Shown: positions 1 to 10,655 of the stretch, piece by piece
Numbering within the stretch: the stretch's first letter is position 1
Layout: the number at the start of each line of letters is the position of its first letter
Assembly (NCBI RefSeq): GCF_001680005.1
Contig: NC_033557.1
Span: forward strand, 558,001 to 622,000
Direction: 5' to 3'
Length of the DNA stretch: 64,000 nt
Source of the DNA: Plasmodium coatneyi
Lineage: Eukaryota; Apicomplexa; Aconoidasida; Haemosporida; Plasmodiidae
Position numbers and translations under genes: made by a program
Notes under the pieces: generated by a model
Database searches by the model: none
What the model saw: only the letters and a program-made list of their open reading frames with translations
What the model was told of the DNA's origin: nothing

Positions 1-717
1 TCCGATTTCTGTATTCATACCAATATTCGTTACGACGGCAATACATCTACCTGCTACAATCGCAGTGGAAGAGAACAAAATATTTTTCTTCAGTTGGATT
101 TCGCAATTCTTATGACTAGGATCTAACTTCTCTGCATATTTATCGACAGAACAAGATTCCCCTGTTAGCATACTTTGCTCCACTTTAATGCTGGTGGAAA
201 ATATTTGAATAATCCTGGCATCTGCTGGAGTCTTGTTTCCTACACTTAGCTCGATAATATCACCTATGGTTAGGTGCTTACTGTCTATGATTTCCCACTT
301 TCCATCTCTTAACACTTTGGCTTTGGTCGGCTGTAACTGCTTCAGCGCATCCAACGATTTCTCTGCGTTGCACTCCTGCCACACTCCCACTGCAGCATTC
401 AGAATTAGGATCATTACTATGACGAGCGGTTCAATGAAATCACAGATGGCAACTTCATGACTTTGCATGTCCAGCAAAGTTAGGGCGAAACTTATGAACG
501 CTGCGAGAAGAAGGATCTTCACTAGGAGGTCATCAAACTGGTTCAGGATCAACTCGAGGATTCCTTTTTTCGTTTCTACTTCCAATTCGTTCAGCCCGTA
601 TTTTTCCTTCCTTTTGGCTAGCTGGCTCTTCGATAACCCCTTCGTGGGGTCCACCTCCAGGGCCCTCAGCACCTCCTGCACGTCGTGCACGTGCGCGTGC
701 CGCACTACATTCTCCAT
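1..717 (-). CDS. ATP6: SERCA-type Ca2+-ATPase ATP6, N-terminal part (runs off the left edge)
   Basis: This is the N-terminal 239 codons of a P-type IIA calcium pump, which moves Ca2+ from cytosol into the endoplasmic reticulum using ATP. The start is the ATG read leftward from 717 (MENVVRHAHVHDVQ), and the frame stays open to base 1, so transmembrane helices 3-10, the phosphorylation site and the ATP-binding domain lie outside the window. Visible family features are the first two membrane helices (around LLLAAFISFALTLLD and DFIEPLVIVMILILNAAVGV), the WQECNAEKSL segment, and the actuator-domain TGES motif inside QSMLTGESCSVDKYAEK. The match to Plasmodium ATP6 (the SERCA discussed as an artemisinin target) is close, and no intron is seen in this part. 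It is transcribed away from TSR2, with about 2.8 kb between the two start codons. Identity is nearly certain; only completeness is limited. Confidence 0.96.
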   Translation of the reverse strand, partial: MENVVRHAHVHDVQEVLRALEVDPTKGLSKSQLAKRKEKYGLNELEVETKKGILELILNQFDDLLVKILLLAAFISFALTLLDMQSHEVAICDFIEPLVIVMILILNAAVGVWQECNAEKSLDALKQLQPTKAKVLRDGKWEIIDSKHLTIGDIIELSVGNKTPADARIIQIFSTSIKVEQSMLTGESCSVDKYAEKLDPSHKNCEIQLKKNILFSSTAIVAGRCIAVVTNIGMNTEIG

Positions 718-3479
718 GGCGTAGTTACAGGGATGTGGTAATATCGCTCTGTTTGGAGTGGCTTTTCTCCCTCTACATGCACACCTTTCGCAGGTGCCTC
801 AAATGTGGAATGATACCAATGTGATTGTGTGTCTGGGGGGTACCACTGAATACGCCCAACTAGACTGATCGGCAGATTTAAAAACGGGCTTACCACAGGG
901 TCATAAATTATCAGGGGAAAACACTACATGGGAGACTTCCCACTTCGCATTCTTCGCTATATGGAAGCAAGGGGCCGCCCCACGCAGTCTTAAGTGAGCC
1001 TGTAGCCGGTATTGCCCTCCCTTCAGTCGGCTTTGCTCACCCTTTAGTCGGCTTCGTACCCCTCCTTTCTCCTACCGAACGCACAAGTAACTGCACAGAG
1101 GGGTGTTCTTAAACGGCCTGTTCGCGCACGCCCGATGCTGAGCCCTGCAAATCTACTTAATTATAAAATGGAATGCCTAGTTAAGCAGCTCCTCGTCAGG
1201 AAAAAAAAAAAAAAAAAAAGAGCGAAGAGCTGCTACATGGGCAAATCGGCAGAAGGCTTTTCCAGCCAGGTGAAAAATACGCACATGAACGTTCCCACAG
1301 TATCAGAACTACGTATTTGAACGAACGCACATATGTATGAGAAGTATTTCCCAAATGGAACATATGACAAAAAAAGAAAAAGGGGAAAAAAAAAAAAATA
1401 TAAATAAAATAAAAGGCATTACCATCAGGAAGAAAAAACCAACAAAAGGTAAGAATCTTTTCTATTGAGGGGGAAAAAAAAAAAAAAAATTATTCCTATT
1501 CGCCCCTTATTCACGTGTTAGCGCTTCTGCAGCGCACCTTGCAGGCCTGTACTTTTCATTTATGTATTCACGCGCATGCAAGATGGAGTGCAGTGCGATT
1601 GTAGAATGAGGATGCAGAAAAAGGGGGGGTAGGGGAAACTTTTGCCGCACCCTTCCTTGGGGTTGCTTTATTTTTTTTTTTTTTTTTTCCCATTTACTTG
1701 ACCCTGTCGTACAGTTTTTCCCCCCCTTCACTTGGCACTGCGCAAAGTTTTTAGGTGGTACTCCTTTGGAACTGCAATGAGGTTAATGGTGGGGGGAAGG
1801 AGCAGGAAGGGGCAGTTTTAAAGGGCTAAATTGCACATGTGGTCGTTCAAAATGAAACGTTCCTACCCATGGGAAAATCCAAGGGACTGACCCAATCGTC
1901 CGTACCGCAGCGGGGGTGAAATTTCCCCACCTGGGGAGAACCACACCCCTTTGTAGTCACATTTTGTCCCACCACACAGGGAGACGAACATGAGCATGTA
2001 AATAATCTTCGGCGTTTCTACCAATGGAGGTAAATAACAGTGGCTTCTGCATCCCCCCTTTACGCGCTGAGCAGCGTAGGCATCGGGCCATAACTCCCAC
2101 TGGGGAGGGTGCAACTATTTGTTCTCGTAACCTCTCGCCTGGAAATTTTGAGAAAAAAAAAAATAATAAAAAAGGCACCCACGAAATGTGCAAAGGTAAT
2201 CCGTCCCATTCCACTTCTAACCGCATTAAGGGCATTGCAAGCACGAGCGCCAAATGTGGAAACGCTCGCTTGAAGAATAAGCATGGTAAATAACATGAAC
2301 ACAGATGTTTTGCGAATCCGGCTTGTGTTCTTCCCCCCAAAAGATGAAAATGGGGACATATGATTAATAAGGCTAATGCTAAGGATCCCAATTTAACCCT
2401 TCCGGTTGTTGCGGCATACACGCGTGGCCTTTCTTGAGGCTCTTTTCCCCTTGGCGAACTTTCACGGACCTTCATTAGGGAACACCACTGATGCGTCAAC
2501 TCTAATGATGAGTAAGCAAGTAGTTTTTTCCCTCGGAAATGCCCATACGGGTGTGAGCTCCTTTGCAGGAAACGCACCGCAGTTATATATATTTTTTGCC
2601 TTTCCACAGTGAACGCGACGAACAAGTAGTAGAAGGAAACCTACGTTGGTGCTTACCCCCCACCGCATGGGAAGGATTAATCTCCACTGATCCATTTGTC
2701 TATTTATCCATGCAACAAGCGTTTCTTCCCTTCCCCTGCACTCCGCACTGTTGATCCCCATTTTAATTACTCACAGGACAAAGCACTACCCAAACGTTTT
2801 TAACCCACTTAGGGAATTATTTTTTCTCCTCTCAATTTTAATCATGTTCGTCACGGGGAGGTATATCTTTATAATTGCGTCAAATATTTCACTACGCTCC
2901 TTTTGCGAATAGTACATAGATGGTACGCATGTAGTATTTATTGCGGTTACAACACCTGTGCCTTTTGAACCGATGCGATTCGTTCAGTTGTTGCCTACTC
3001 AACGATAATTATGTTGTTCGGTTAGGCAAATAGGAAGCGCTCTTTCGAAAAAAAAAAAAAAAAAATAGCTGCGCGTGATGCCATGCAGAAACAAAAATGT
3101 TCTACTTCTTCCACTTGGATGATAAGGAGCGTTTTAATTTGCGAAGGAACCCCCTACGTTGTGCCGACTTTACGCATATTTCCACTGTGCTGCAAAGTAC
3201 ATCAGTTTGCCGCTCCTTTATTCAACATTTTACCTGACCCTGCAAGGTGAAATGTGAAGAGAAATAACGTTTCCCCGCGTTGCGGTTGAAAAGAGGATAA
3301 GTTTTCCCTTTTTTTGAAAAGGCTAAGAGTAGATTTGCTGGCTTGCAACAGGCCAATTTTGTTAACTGGCAGACCGTTTGTATAATTCGCAGAAGGAGAG
3401 TACTCCAGGGAGACAACTAAGACGAGTGGATCGATCCAGCTGGTACGTGGAAACCTCGGAACGAATTTTTCAGATCAAA
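718..3479. other. Intergenic region between divergent ATP6 and TSR2
   Basis: This 2.8-kb stretch separates two divergent start codons and so should hold both promoters and 5' leaders. It contains several A or T homopolymer runs (near 1200-1219, 1467-1488, 1671-1688 and 3048-3065), typical of Plasmodium non-coding DNA. The open frames in it are short or have unconvincing composition; the longest is on the minus strand at 1957-2625 and resembles nothing I know. No RNA gene was recognised by eye. Confidence 0.6.
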
Positions 3480-4642
3480 ATGAACGATGACGTGTCGAAT
3501 TTGCTCTACGAAGGGATTAACCTGATTTTTGAGAAGTGGTAAAATTGCATACATACGCGCACCAGGTTATGCGAAAGGGGAAACGAAAAACGCATTGAGG
3601 ACATTTTATCAACTTATCTTCCCCCCTTTTTCGACCGTTTTTATTGAAATGTTTGCCCCTGCAGAGTTAACGCAAAGTTGGCTCCACCATAAGTTGGGTG
3701 GATGCCCTTTCTATGTAGATATATACCTGTGTGGACAATTTTGAACAGCCTTGTGATGTGCTCCACTTTACGCTATTATTATCGACCCTCCATTTTTACG
3801 TCGTGGTTTTTTCTCCCCCCTCCTCGCAGGACTGTTCTCCGTTTGGCCGTGACGAACAACTGGGGAGGGCCAAGTTCGGAAGAGAAAAAAAAGAAACTAA
3901 TCGAATATGTTCACAGCTACGTGTTGTCGGGTAAGCGATAGGACAAAGCATACAAAAGGGAGAACTCCAAAAAAATAGGAAAAAGGAATAACCCTACAAA
4001 GCGCGAAACAGACCATTCGCACATTCGTGTCATGGCCAAGTTGGGGACACCCCTCTCTACTGACCATTTGCACAATTTGGATTTTTTTTTTTTTTTTTAA
4101 TAACAGAAAGGTCAGGTAAAAAAAAAAAAAAAAAACAATATGCACACTTTTTTTTTTTTTTTTTTTCTACCCCATTTTAGCTAGCAGCCCAAAGCACAAG
4201 CTGTGCGACTACTTGAGGGACGAAATGAACACCCTGTTCAACGTAGACATTGAGGATGACAGTGATGTACTGCAAAATTGCGAAAAAGGAAATAAAAAAA
4301 TTTTACGAAATTCTGCAACAGTGTACATGCATGTGGTTACATATTTGTACGTACCAGCAAATACACATAGAACTTCCCCCCCCCACACACACACAGATCG
4401 AAGTCTCCGATTTGATATTGGACCTGTACAGCAGTCTGAAAAATAACAACCCAGACATTATAGAAAAAATAAAACAGATAAAGGAGTCGGACTTGACGCA
4501 CTGCAAGGAAAACAACTTAGTAGAGGAAGCCTACGATTCCGAGGAGGGCGAATCGGGAAGCGATTTTTCGGAGGAAGAGCAGTCAGGAAGTGACTACTCG
4601 GCTGAGGACCATTCTGATGGAGAAATACCAAACGGTGAATAA
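3480..4642 (+). CDS. TSR2: TSR2-like pre-rRNA processing protein, four exons
   Basis: Predicted exons are 3480-3538, 3830-3930, 4181-4266 and 4397-4642, giving 163 residues. TSR2 family proteins chaperone ribosomal protein eS26 (Rps26) and support 20S pre-rRNA processing in 40S assembly. The family signature WGG is present in WTVLRLAVTNNWGGPSSEEK at the start of exon 2, which matches the conserved W-x-x-L-x-x-A-V-x-N-x-(W/F)GG pattern. Exon 3 gives LRDEMNTLFNVDIEDDSD, and exon 4 continues IEVSDLILDLY. Joining at the GTACTG donor at 4267 reproduces the family spacing between the EDxS and VSxxL segments without a gap. The alternative donor at 4321 would add 18 residues. The C-terminal tail is acidic and serine-rich (EEGESGSDFSEEEQSGSDY), as in other TSR2 proteins. 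Splice phases are consistent throughout. The exon 3 donor is the least certain junction. Confidence 0.85.
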
Positions 4643-6033
4643 GTAAGAAAAAAGGAGATCTTCCTAAAAATTGATGAAACGGAGTAGCACACACAGCATC
4701 ATTCGTGCGTAGTACCAATGAGCTGAATTGTAGGAATGTGAGGAAGGAACAACACAGTATCCTTTTCACTACGCTCTTAAGTTAAAAAGGGGCACATATA
4801 TACCTACACACATTTGTCTATACATGCAAAGGGGCTACACTGCACTGTGTATCATCTCGTGTAGCTCACAATTTATGCATCCAAAACGTCCCACGTGAGC
4901 ATATCCACGTAAGACATTTTTGAAATAACGGAGTGGACGACATGGTTAAATGGTTCAACCATGTCGAATTAAGCTTTACCTTTGTCGTACCCATCTCCCA
5001 TATGCCGCTGCCCTGCACAGGTGTGATTTACCAGGTTATAAAAAAAAACGCCTGAACGGGTCATACAATATTAGCAAAACGCCTGAACAATTTTCCCTTG
5101 TGGCTTTTTTTTTTTTTTTTATAAATGAGTTTGTTTCCATTAGTACTTCTCCTTTTCTTTTTAAAAGACTTTACATCTCTTACGTTAACATTTGAAGAGA
5201 CTTATTCTGCATACAAGGAAAAGATGGAATAGGAGTTCTCATCCAATTGGTCCTTTTTTGCCTCTATTTTCACCTTTCCAAAGGGCGGGGGGTACGTCAC
5301 ATGGGGCATGCTGGTAATAATGGAAAACACATGGGTGAGCCGCAACATGATGCATGGTACACACGTGTGGTTAACTTATATACATAGGTTAGCATCCTCT
5401 TTACACTTCTACCTTTGGCCTTTTGATGTTTGTACCCCTTGGCCTGTCCGTGCTGCAATAGAGATTATCTTATATTATGATGGAACGCCCCCTTTGTATT
5501 ATTCAGCATTTTAAAACGTCGTCCCATTTCGTCGTGCGCGTGTTTAAAGTGTACTTCTCTGCACATATATACACGTGCGTGGTATGGATTGGGTCAAATT
5601 CTATCCTCGGAAAATACGATGCCTTTCGAACGGTGGCCAACTCCTTTTTTTACAAATAAAATTTTGGCCATTTGTTTCATATGCGCCCCGACTATGCTCA
5701 CCGAAACGGTTCCAATACTTCTTCCTCTAATTTGCCCGATGGGGGGGAGAGAATTTCCTGCACATGCACGTTTGTGTAAATGGTGCCCACATCCTCCAGT
5801 GCACTTTCTCAACATTGTGTTTTTTTTTTTTTTTTTTTTTTTTTGCCTTTCCCGAAGTGATCACCCTTTCCAGGTGATTGTTACTTGTAAGAGGGAGGGA
5901 ACCCTCTAGGTACAACTTTTTACTTCCTTAAGGACTTTTCTTTTTTGTTTTCCCCCATTTGATTGTTTCATTCTGCAGCATCGCTTATGTCCACCAAGAA
6001 GATTGGTTTGGAGAAAGTTTCTTTGGTCACGCC
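4643..6033. other. Intergenic region, possibly with an unresolved 5' exon of the next gene
   Basis: No convincing gene is seen. There is a T run at 5821-5844. A pyrimidine-rich stretch at 5930-5975 ends in CAG at 5978, which looks like a 3' splice acceptor for the following gene, so an upstream exon may lie here. A short motif CCTGAACGGGTCATA occurs at 5051-5065, with a partial second copy around 5081; similar copies occur elsewhere in the window beside homopolymer runs. Confidence 0.5.
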
Positions 6034-9000
6034 ATGGAAGTCGACTTTGTAAGCGCACAGGGTCGGGATGCACGTGGTCTTATGTTCGACAAGGGGGGTG
6101 ATGCGTCAAGTGATGTGGCTGATGAAGAGTTGGAAAAACCGCTAGGAGAATCGATCATACTGGAAGAAGTAAAGGAATGCTTCATTGGGAGGGATGACGA
6201 AAAGGACTGCACGGGGAGGAAGTCCCCCAGGGAGGCAGACGCGAACGAAGCGGACTCTTCCCCAAGGGAGATACCAATATGTGAGAATGAGCAACTCGAG
6301 GTAAGCCCAAACGGCGCTAACATAAATGCAGTAAAAGAAAAAATTGAAGACAGTGAGAAGACAGGGGAAGAGGCAGCGTGTAGAGGAAAGAGCGAATTGT
6401 CACAGTTAGATGGACCCGACGTAGAGACGGGTAACACCATTGCAGCAGGATGCACAAACCAGAGGAGACGCTTAACCCCAAAGAGACAAGGCGAAACAGA
6501 AAGAATAAACCAACTGTACAAGAACCCCAGAAGCACGAACATTAACTTATATAGACGTATGTACCAGTCGTATCTCCTTCTGCGAAAGGAGCAGAACGAA
6601 TTGTTAGCACAAAATAGGAAAAAAGAGGAAAGAAATATGAAGCTGAAATATGAGTTAGATAGCTTAAGGGGCAATAGCTATTATTCCAACTTTTTTTTTA
6701 ATAACGACTCAGACAACCTTTTCGAGGAACTAGCTTCAGGCATAAGTAACATTTGGAAGTGGATGGACTTGGAAAGTAAAAGTGTGCACGTGATGAGTGG
6801 GCAGAAGGGTAAAGGTGGACCAACTGCCTTCGTCGGTCAGTCGGAGGGAGGAGTACCCCCCTGTAGAGAAGTGAAGGAAGGCAAGGCACCTCATGGGGGG
6901 ATGTCACCCCAAGCGGTAGACAAAGCAAAACACGATGGAAAATCAACGTGCGAATACGCTAGTGCACAGAATGATGTGCCAACGGAAGGCAGTGCGGAAG
7001 GTGGAACTTCCTGTGGGAAGGGTGTTTCCCCGAGTGAGGAACGCCCCGATGAACACTCAGAAGGATACGAACCGACGAGTGGTGCCCCCCCAAATGGGGT
7101 ACAACCCAATGGGGAAAGGTCCCCAATGGCGTGTGAACACAGAACAAACACAACCAGTGAAGTTCCAATGGAAAGTCCATCTCTTATTAATGAGAAGGAG
7201 GCGACCCAAACGATGGAGGGAAGAATCTCCCCTCAAGGGAGGGACACCCAACAAGCAACCACGAACAATGGTGGCCAAAAAAAAAAAGTCAATTTGGTAA
7301 AGGTGGGTCATAAACATCCCGATATGAATAACGGAAATAAGGTTAACCTGCCCCCATCTCACAAGTCTCCTACGCAAGACGACAGAATGGAGAAGAAGAA
7401 CTCATTCCTTTGGGAAAAGGAGAGTCGGCCAGTAAAACGGGGATGTGTGAAGTACGGTCGGTTGCACAGTCGATTTGCAGACCAGGAGAGGAGTTCTGCA
7501 CGAGTGGACAGAAAACCAGGCTCATTCACATCCATGGAATTCCCCAAGGATAACATCGTTGATTACATAAAAGGGAGACTCTCCAATGGAGGTAGGATCC
7601 ATGGTAAGGCAACTCTACCAAGTGGCCAAAAAGTACCAATGGGTGTCCAACCCAATTGGATAAAACAGAATGATCATACGAACAGGAAGATCATGAAGGA
7701 GGAAGAGAATTTTTTATACCACATTTGTAACTGCAGAGAAAATAAATACGTCCCCTTAAACGTTGGTTCCTTTTATATGGTCCCTCCGAAGAGGACTCTC
7801 CCAGATGAGGACTTCAGTTTGGGTTCTTTGCAAAAGTGTATGGACTTTATTTTGCGCAGGAAGGAAAGGGGCAACCACAGGGAGGTGCGTGTCAAGCATA
7901 AAAAATGTAGTAACGCCCCATGTGAGGGTATTCCTCCGGAAAATGCAACTCCAAACGTGCGCGCACTGAATGAGCAGAAGGAATCACCCCCCGTTGGAAA
8001 AAATAACGGTGAAGAAGAAGAAAAAAAAACACGAATTGTCAGCGAGGTAGTATTAAAGAAAGGAGATAGAACTGCAGGTTTAGACGTGACGGAAGAAAAG
8101 CAAGTTTTAAAAAAGGGGAAGAGTGGACGGAAGAACCTCCTAAAGGTGGACGGGAATGGAAGATCTAACAAAGGAGGGGCAGTCCAAAACTGCCAACTGA
8201 AGAGACAGAAGGGGAAAAAATACAATACACAAAAAATGGACGCATGTCCAGGCAGAAAATTTGGCCATATAATGAGCAGTGAGGGATCAACGAGGAGAAG
8301 GAACCTCTTTGGTGGATTCACTTTTAAAGTAATTCCTAGGAGGGAGGAAAAAGGGGAGGAGGTACTCTCCCCTGTGGTGAAGGTAAAGAGAGCCAGGTTG
8401 GTTTCCCACACGAAGGGTCATCCAGGCCATGTGCGTTTCGGGCGAGTCGGCAGAAGGTTTTTCTCTCTCAGAGGGAGCAAACTGGCAAGTAGCGGTTTGG
8501 AAGAGGTCGGAAAGGGGGAAAAAAATCAAAATGGTGGAAAGAGCGAACCGAGCGAATTACCACCAAAGGTGCATGGTAACTCGGGTTTCGACGGGAAGGA
8601 AGACAATCTGGTTGGACGGGACACCCTGGAGGGGCATGCAGCACCACATGAATACCTCCAACGTGAAAACGACTCAGTAGCAAAGCGTGACCTTCTTATA
8701 GACGCACTGGCAAAGCATGTGCAGTCCCTCGATCTTTCCACCAGACGGATCGACTGCATTGAGGAGGAAAATAAAGACGCAGTGACCATTATAGGAATAC
8801 AAATCAGAGTGACAGATGGACACATATATTTACACCTGGACGGGCTAAGTACCATCGAAGAAAGTGTTACTGTGTGGATAAAAAAAAACGAAAAAATCCT
8901 GAACGGTTATGTAAAAAGCAGCGAAATAATTCGGTCGACGTTGGAATATTACTGCGTCGATATGTTTACTTTTGTGTGCATTTTTTTGGACGCCCTGGAA

Positions 9001-9075
9001 AACTATGTGCAAGAGTTCCCTTTCTACCTGTCCCTTTCGTTGGAAGACATCTTCTGTGTGCATCGGGGATCCTGA
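6034..9075 (+). CDS. Unrecognised conserved-type Plasmodium protein, ~1013 residues
   Basis: I do not recognise this protein. The first in-frame ATG of the long frame is at 6034 (MEVDFVSAQ). The frame is open further upstream, back to a likely splice acceptor (T/C-rich tract then CAG at 5978), so the true start may lie in an upstream exon. The protein is largely hydrophilic and low-complexity, rich in G, E, K, P and S, and probably disordered. Two segments look structured: a charged, probably coiled-coil segment near residues 155-215 (YRRMYQSYLLLRKEQNELL and what follows) and a C-terminal region of about 110 residues (IIGIQIRVTDGHIYLHLDGL, then STLEYYCVDMFTFVCIFLD), likely a conserved folded domain. 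No signal peptide or clear membrane span is visible. It lies on the same strand as its neighbours TSR2 and the basic protein that follows. The coding call is strong because of the length; function is unknown. Confidence 0.8.
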   Translation: MEVDFVSAQGRDARGLMFDKGGDASSDVADEELEKPLGESIILEEVKECFIGRDDEKDCTGRKSPREADANEADSSPREIPICENEQLEVSPNGANINAVKEKIEDSEKTGEEAACRGKSELSQLDGPDVETGNTIAAGCTNQRRRLTPKRQGETERINQLYKNPRSTNINLYRRMYQSYLLLRKEQNELLAQNRKKEERNMKLKYELDSLRGNSYYSNFFFNNDSDNLFEELASGISNIWKWMDLESKSVHVMSGQKGKGGPTAFVGQSEGGVPPCREVKEGKAPHGGMSPQAVDKAKHDGKSTCEYASAQNDVPTEGSAEGGTSCGKGVSPSEERPDEHSEGYEPTSGAPPNGVQPNGERSPMACEHRTNTTSEVPMESPSLINEKEATQTMEGRISPQGRDTQQATTNNGGQKKKVNLVKVGHKHPDMNNGNKVNLPPSHKSPTQDDRMEKKNSFLWEKESRPVKRGCVKYGRLHSRFADQERSSARVDRKPGSFTSMEFPKDNIVDYIKGRLSNGGRIHGKATLPSGQKVPMGVQPNWIKQNDHTNRKIMKEEENFLYHICNCRENKYVPLNVGSFYMVPPKRTLPDEDFSLGSLQKCMDFILRRKERGNHREVRVKHKKCSNAPCEGIPPENATPNVRALNEQKESPPVGKNNGEEEEKKTRIVSEVVLKKGDRTAGLDVTEEKQVLKKGKSGRKNLLKVDGNGRSNKGGAVQNCQLKRQKGKKYNTQKMDACPGRKFGHIMSSEGSTRRRNLFGGFTFKVIPRREEKGEEVLSPVVKVKRARLVSHTKGHPGHVRFGRVGRRFFSLRGSKLASSGLEEVGKGEKNQNGGKSEPSELPPKVHGNSGFDGKEDNLVGRDTLEGHAAPHEYLQRENDSVAKRDLLIDALAKHVQSLDLSTRRIDCIEEENKDAVTIIGIQIRVTDGHIYLHLDGLSTIEESVTVWIKKNEKILNGYVKSSEIIRSTLEYYCVDMFTFVCIFLDALENYVQEFPFYLSLSLEDIFCVHRGS

Positions 9076-9788
9076 CGGGGGGTTGTGCCTGGGCCGTTGC
9101 TGTGCGGGGTAGTGCCATCGAAGGGCGTCTATAGAAAGTAGAGAAACCAAAGTAAGCACGTAAAGGAAGGCACTCAAAGGTCGCAGACGCTGCTGCACCA
9201 CCAGCACTTGTCCCCATAATGAAATATATTTTTTTTTTCTTCGAGTGACTTGCGTGTTGAGTAGCACTTGTATGCATAGAAGGGCAAAAGCCCAACACGG
9301 GGAAGAAGAAATAGTCCCCCTGGAGTGAGCCTTCCTTGTAGGAAAGATGACAGTGATGTTTGTTCCTTGCTGGGCAAGGGCAGGGGTATGAGTAGAGCTT
9401 CCCAATTAGCGTAGACAACAAGTTAAGACGCACCTCCGTTTGGTTGCATCAGCATTGCAAGTATTCCACTAAGCCATGTAGCACTGCTCACATGAAAGCA
9501 ATCTCTTAAAAAAAGAAAAAAAGTTACGCTGGAAAGCGCTCACACGGAAGGTGAATAAAAAGGGGTGATGCATACATTTATATATTTTTTTTTTTTTTCG
9601 AAGCGCAGGAGAACAGATGAGTTGTCACGCAGGTCTATGTGTGTAATCGTGCATGTGTTTTACAGTTGCATGCTTGTGCTTGTCCACTTTTCGAAGCGTG
9701 TGTGCTTATTCTCCCCGCTGCGGGAAGTTAAAGGGATTTTGCCCCATCGGGGGGAAAGCATGCAATTGTGTAGAAATTGTAAGTAAAG
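9076..9788. other. Intergenic region
   Basis: About 0.7 kb containing T runs at 9229-9239 and 9583-9598. No gene or RNA was recognised. It should hold the 3' end of the upstream transcript and the promoter of the basic protein. Confidence 0.5.
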
Positions 9789-10655
9789 ATGAAGTATGTG
9801 TTGTGCCTGCTGCACGTGATTGTTCTGTGCATTTATAGGAAGGAGCATGATGGTGAGTTGTGTGATGGTCTTGTGTGCAGTTCCCTCTCGGTAGGGAGCG
9901 GAGGGGGGCGTCTCACAAAGGAGGGGCAGCAGACGACTCACTCGAGGATGCTATACGAGTTGATGAGAAGAAAAAGGAGGGGAGCAGGTCGACGGAGACG
10001 CAACAATCGTAGTGCTAAACGGCGCAACAGACGACGTAACAAACGGCTAGCAAAGCAACGGAAGGCACGATGCAGAAAGGCAAAGAAAGAACAAAGGAGA
10101 AGGAAAAGGCAGAGGAAGAGAGCCGATCGGAAGAGGAAAAGAAAGGAGAAAAAAAGAAGAAGACAAGAAAGGAAGGAAAAGAAAAAACAAAGGAAAAGAC
10201 AAATGAAGGAACAGAAGGAGAAAGAAGCTGAGGGACCAAGTGACGGCTTGGAGATGAATACAATTCATGATGGGGACGACGGTGTGGTAGGACAAGCAGG
10301 GCCCCCTCTCGCCGAGGAAAGTTACACTGACGGGGTGAGTTCACATGACGCAGCAGAAGAAGGTGCATCTTCAGCAGTAGGGCGTGGAGCAATGCAGGTA
10401 GGAAGTCACCCACCTGGAAGAACTGGAGGGCCGATTGACCCATTTGGGTCCTACCCTTCCTCACTGCATGATGACAGTATAGACGACTCTAGCCATCCCA
10501 AACAAGCTGGCGTAAGCACTGCTTTGGTGGGAGGCAGCCCGTACGAAGCCGACTTGGGAACAAACGTGAAGGTGATCCATTTGGAAAAGCTAAAAAGTGA
10601 ACCCAAGGGGGAGCTCATAAATAAAATTAGAGGAATTTTAAATACGCTGGAGTGA
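9789..10655 (+). CDS. Unrecognised protein with signal-like N-terminus and extreme Arg/Lys-rich core
   Basis: Predicted 288 residues starting at MKYVLCLLHVIVLCIYRKEH, a hydrophobic N-terminus that looks like a signal peptide or anchor. Residues about 60-145 are almost entirely arginine and lysine with some Q, E, A and N (for example RRKRRGAGRRRRNN and KKRRRQERKEKKKQRKRQ). The C-terminal half changes to acidic/polar sequence (DGDDGVVGQAGPP) and ends in a coding-looking segment, VKVIHLEKLKSEPKGELINK. I do not recognise the family and no PEXEL-type RxLxE/Q/D motif is obvious. A TTATAG followed by GAAGGAG near 9833, and a GTGAGT near 9852, leave open a different splice structure at the 5' end. 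It could be a secreted protein, or a nucleic-acid-binding protein whose apparent signal is misleading. The frame is probably genuine; function is unknown. Confidence 0.62.
   Translation: MKYVLCLLHVIVLCIYRKEHDGELCDGLVCSSLSVGSGGGRLTKEGQQTTHSRMLYELMRRKRRGAGRRRRNNRSAKRRNRRRNKRLAKQRKARCRKAKKEQRRRKRQRKRADRKRKRKEKKRRRQERKEKKKQRKRQMKEQKEKEAEGPSDGLEMNTIHDGDDGVVGQAGPPLAEESYTDGVSSHDAAEEGASSAVGRGAMQVGSHPPGRTGGPIDPFGSYPSSLHDDSIDDSSHPKQAGVSTALVGGSPYEADLGTNVKVIHLEKLKSEPKGELINKIRGILNTLE

Noticed and set aside
1957..2625. 222-codon open frame on the minus strand upstream of ATP6
   Set aside because: Composition is not like neighbouring genes, it includes a translated homopolymer run (FLLFFFFSK), and no family is recognisable. 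Frames this long arise by chance in the moderate-GC intergenic DNA of this clade.
4267..4320. Longer TSR2 exon 3 ending at 4320
   Set aside because: It is in phase with exon 4 but adds 18 residues between two family segments that align without a gap when the donor at 4267 is used.
7773..8411. Long minus-strand open frame inside the 1013-residue gene
   Set aside because: Antisense shadow of a coding region with strong codon bias; no start context or family support.
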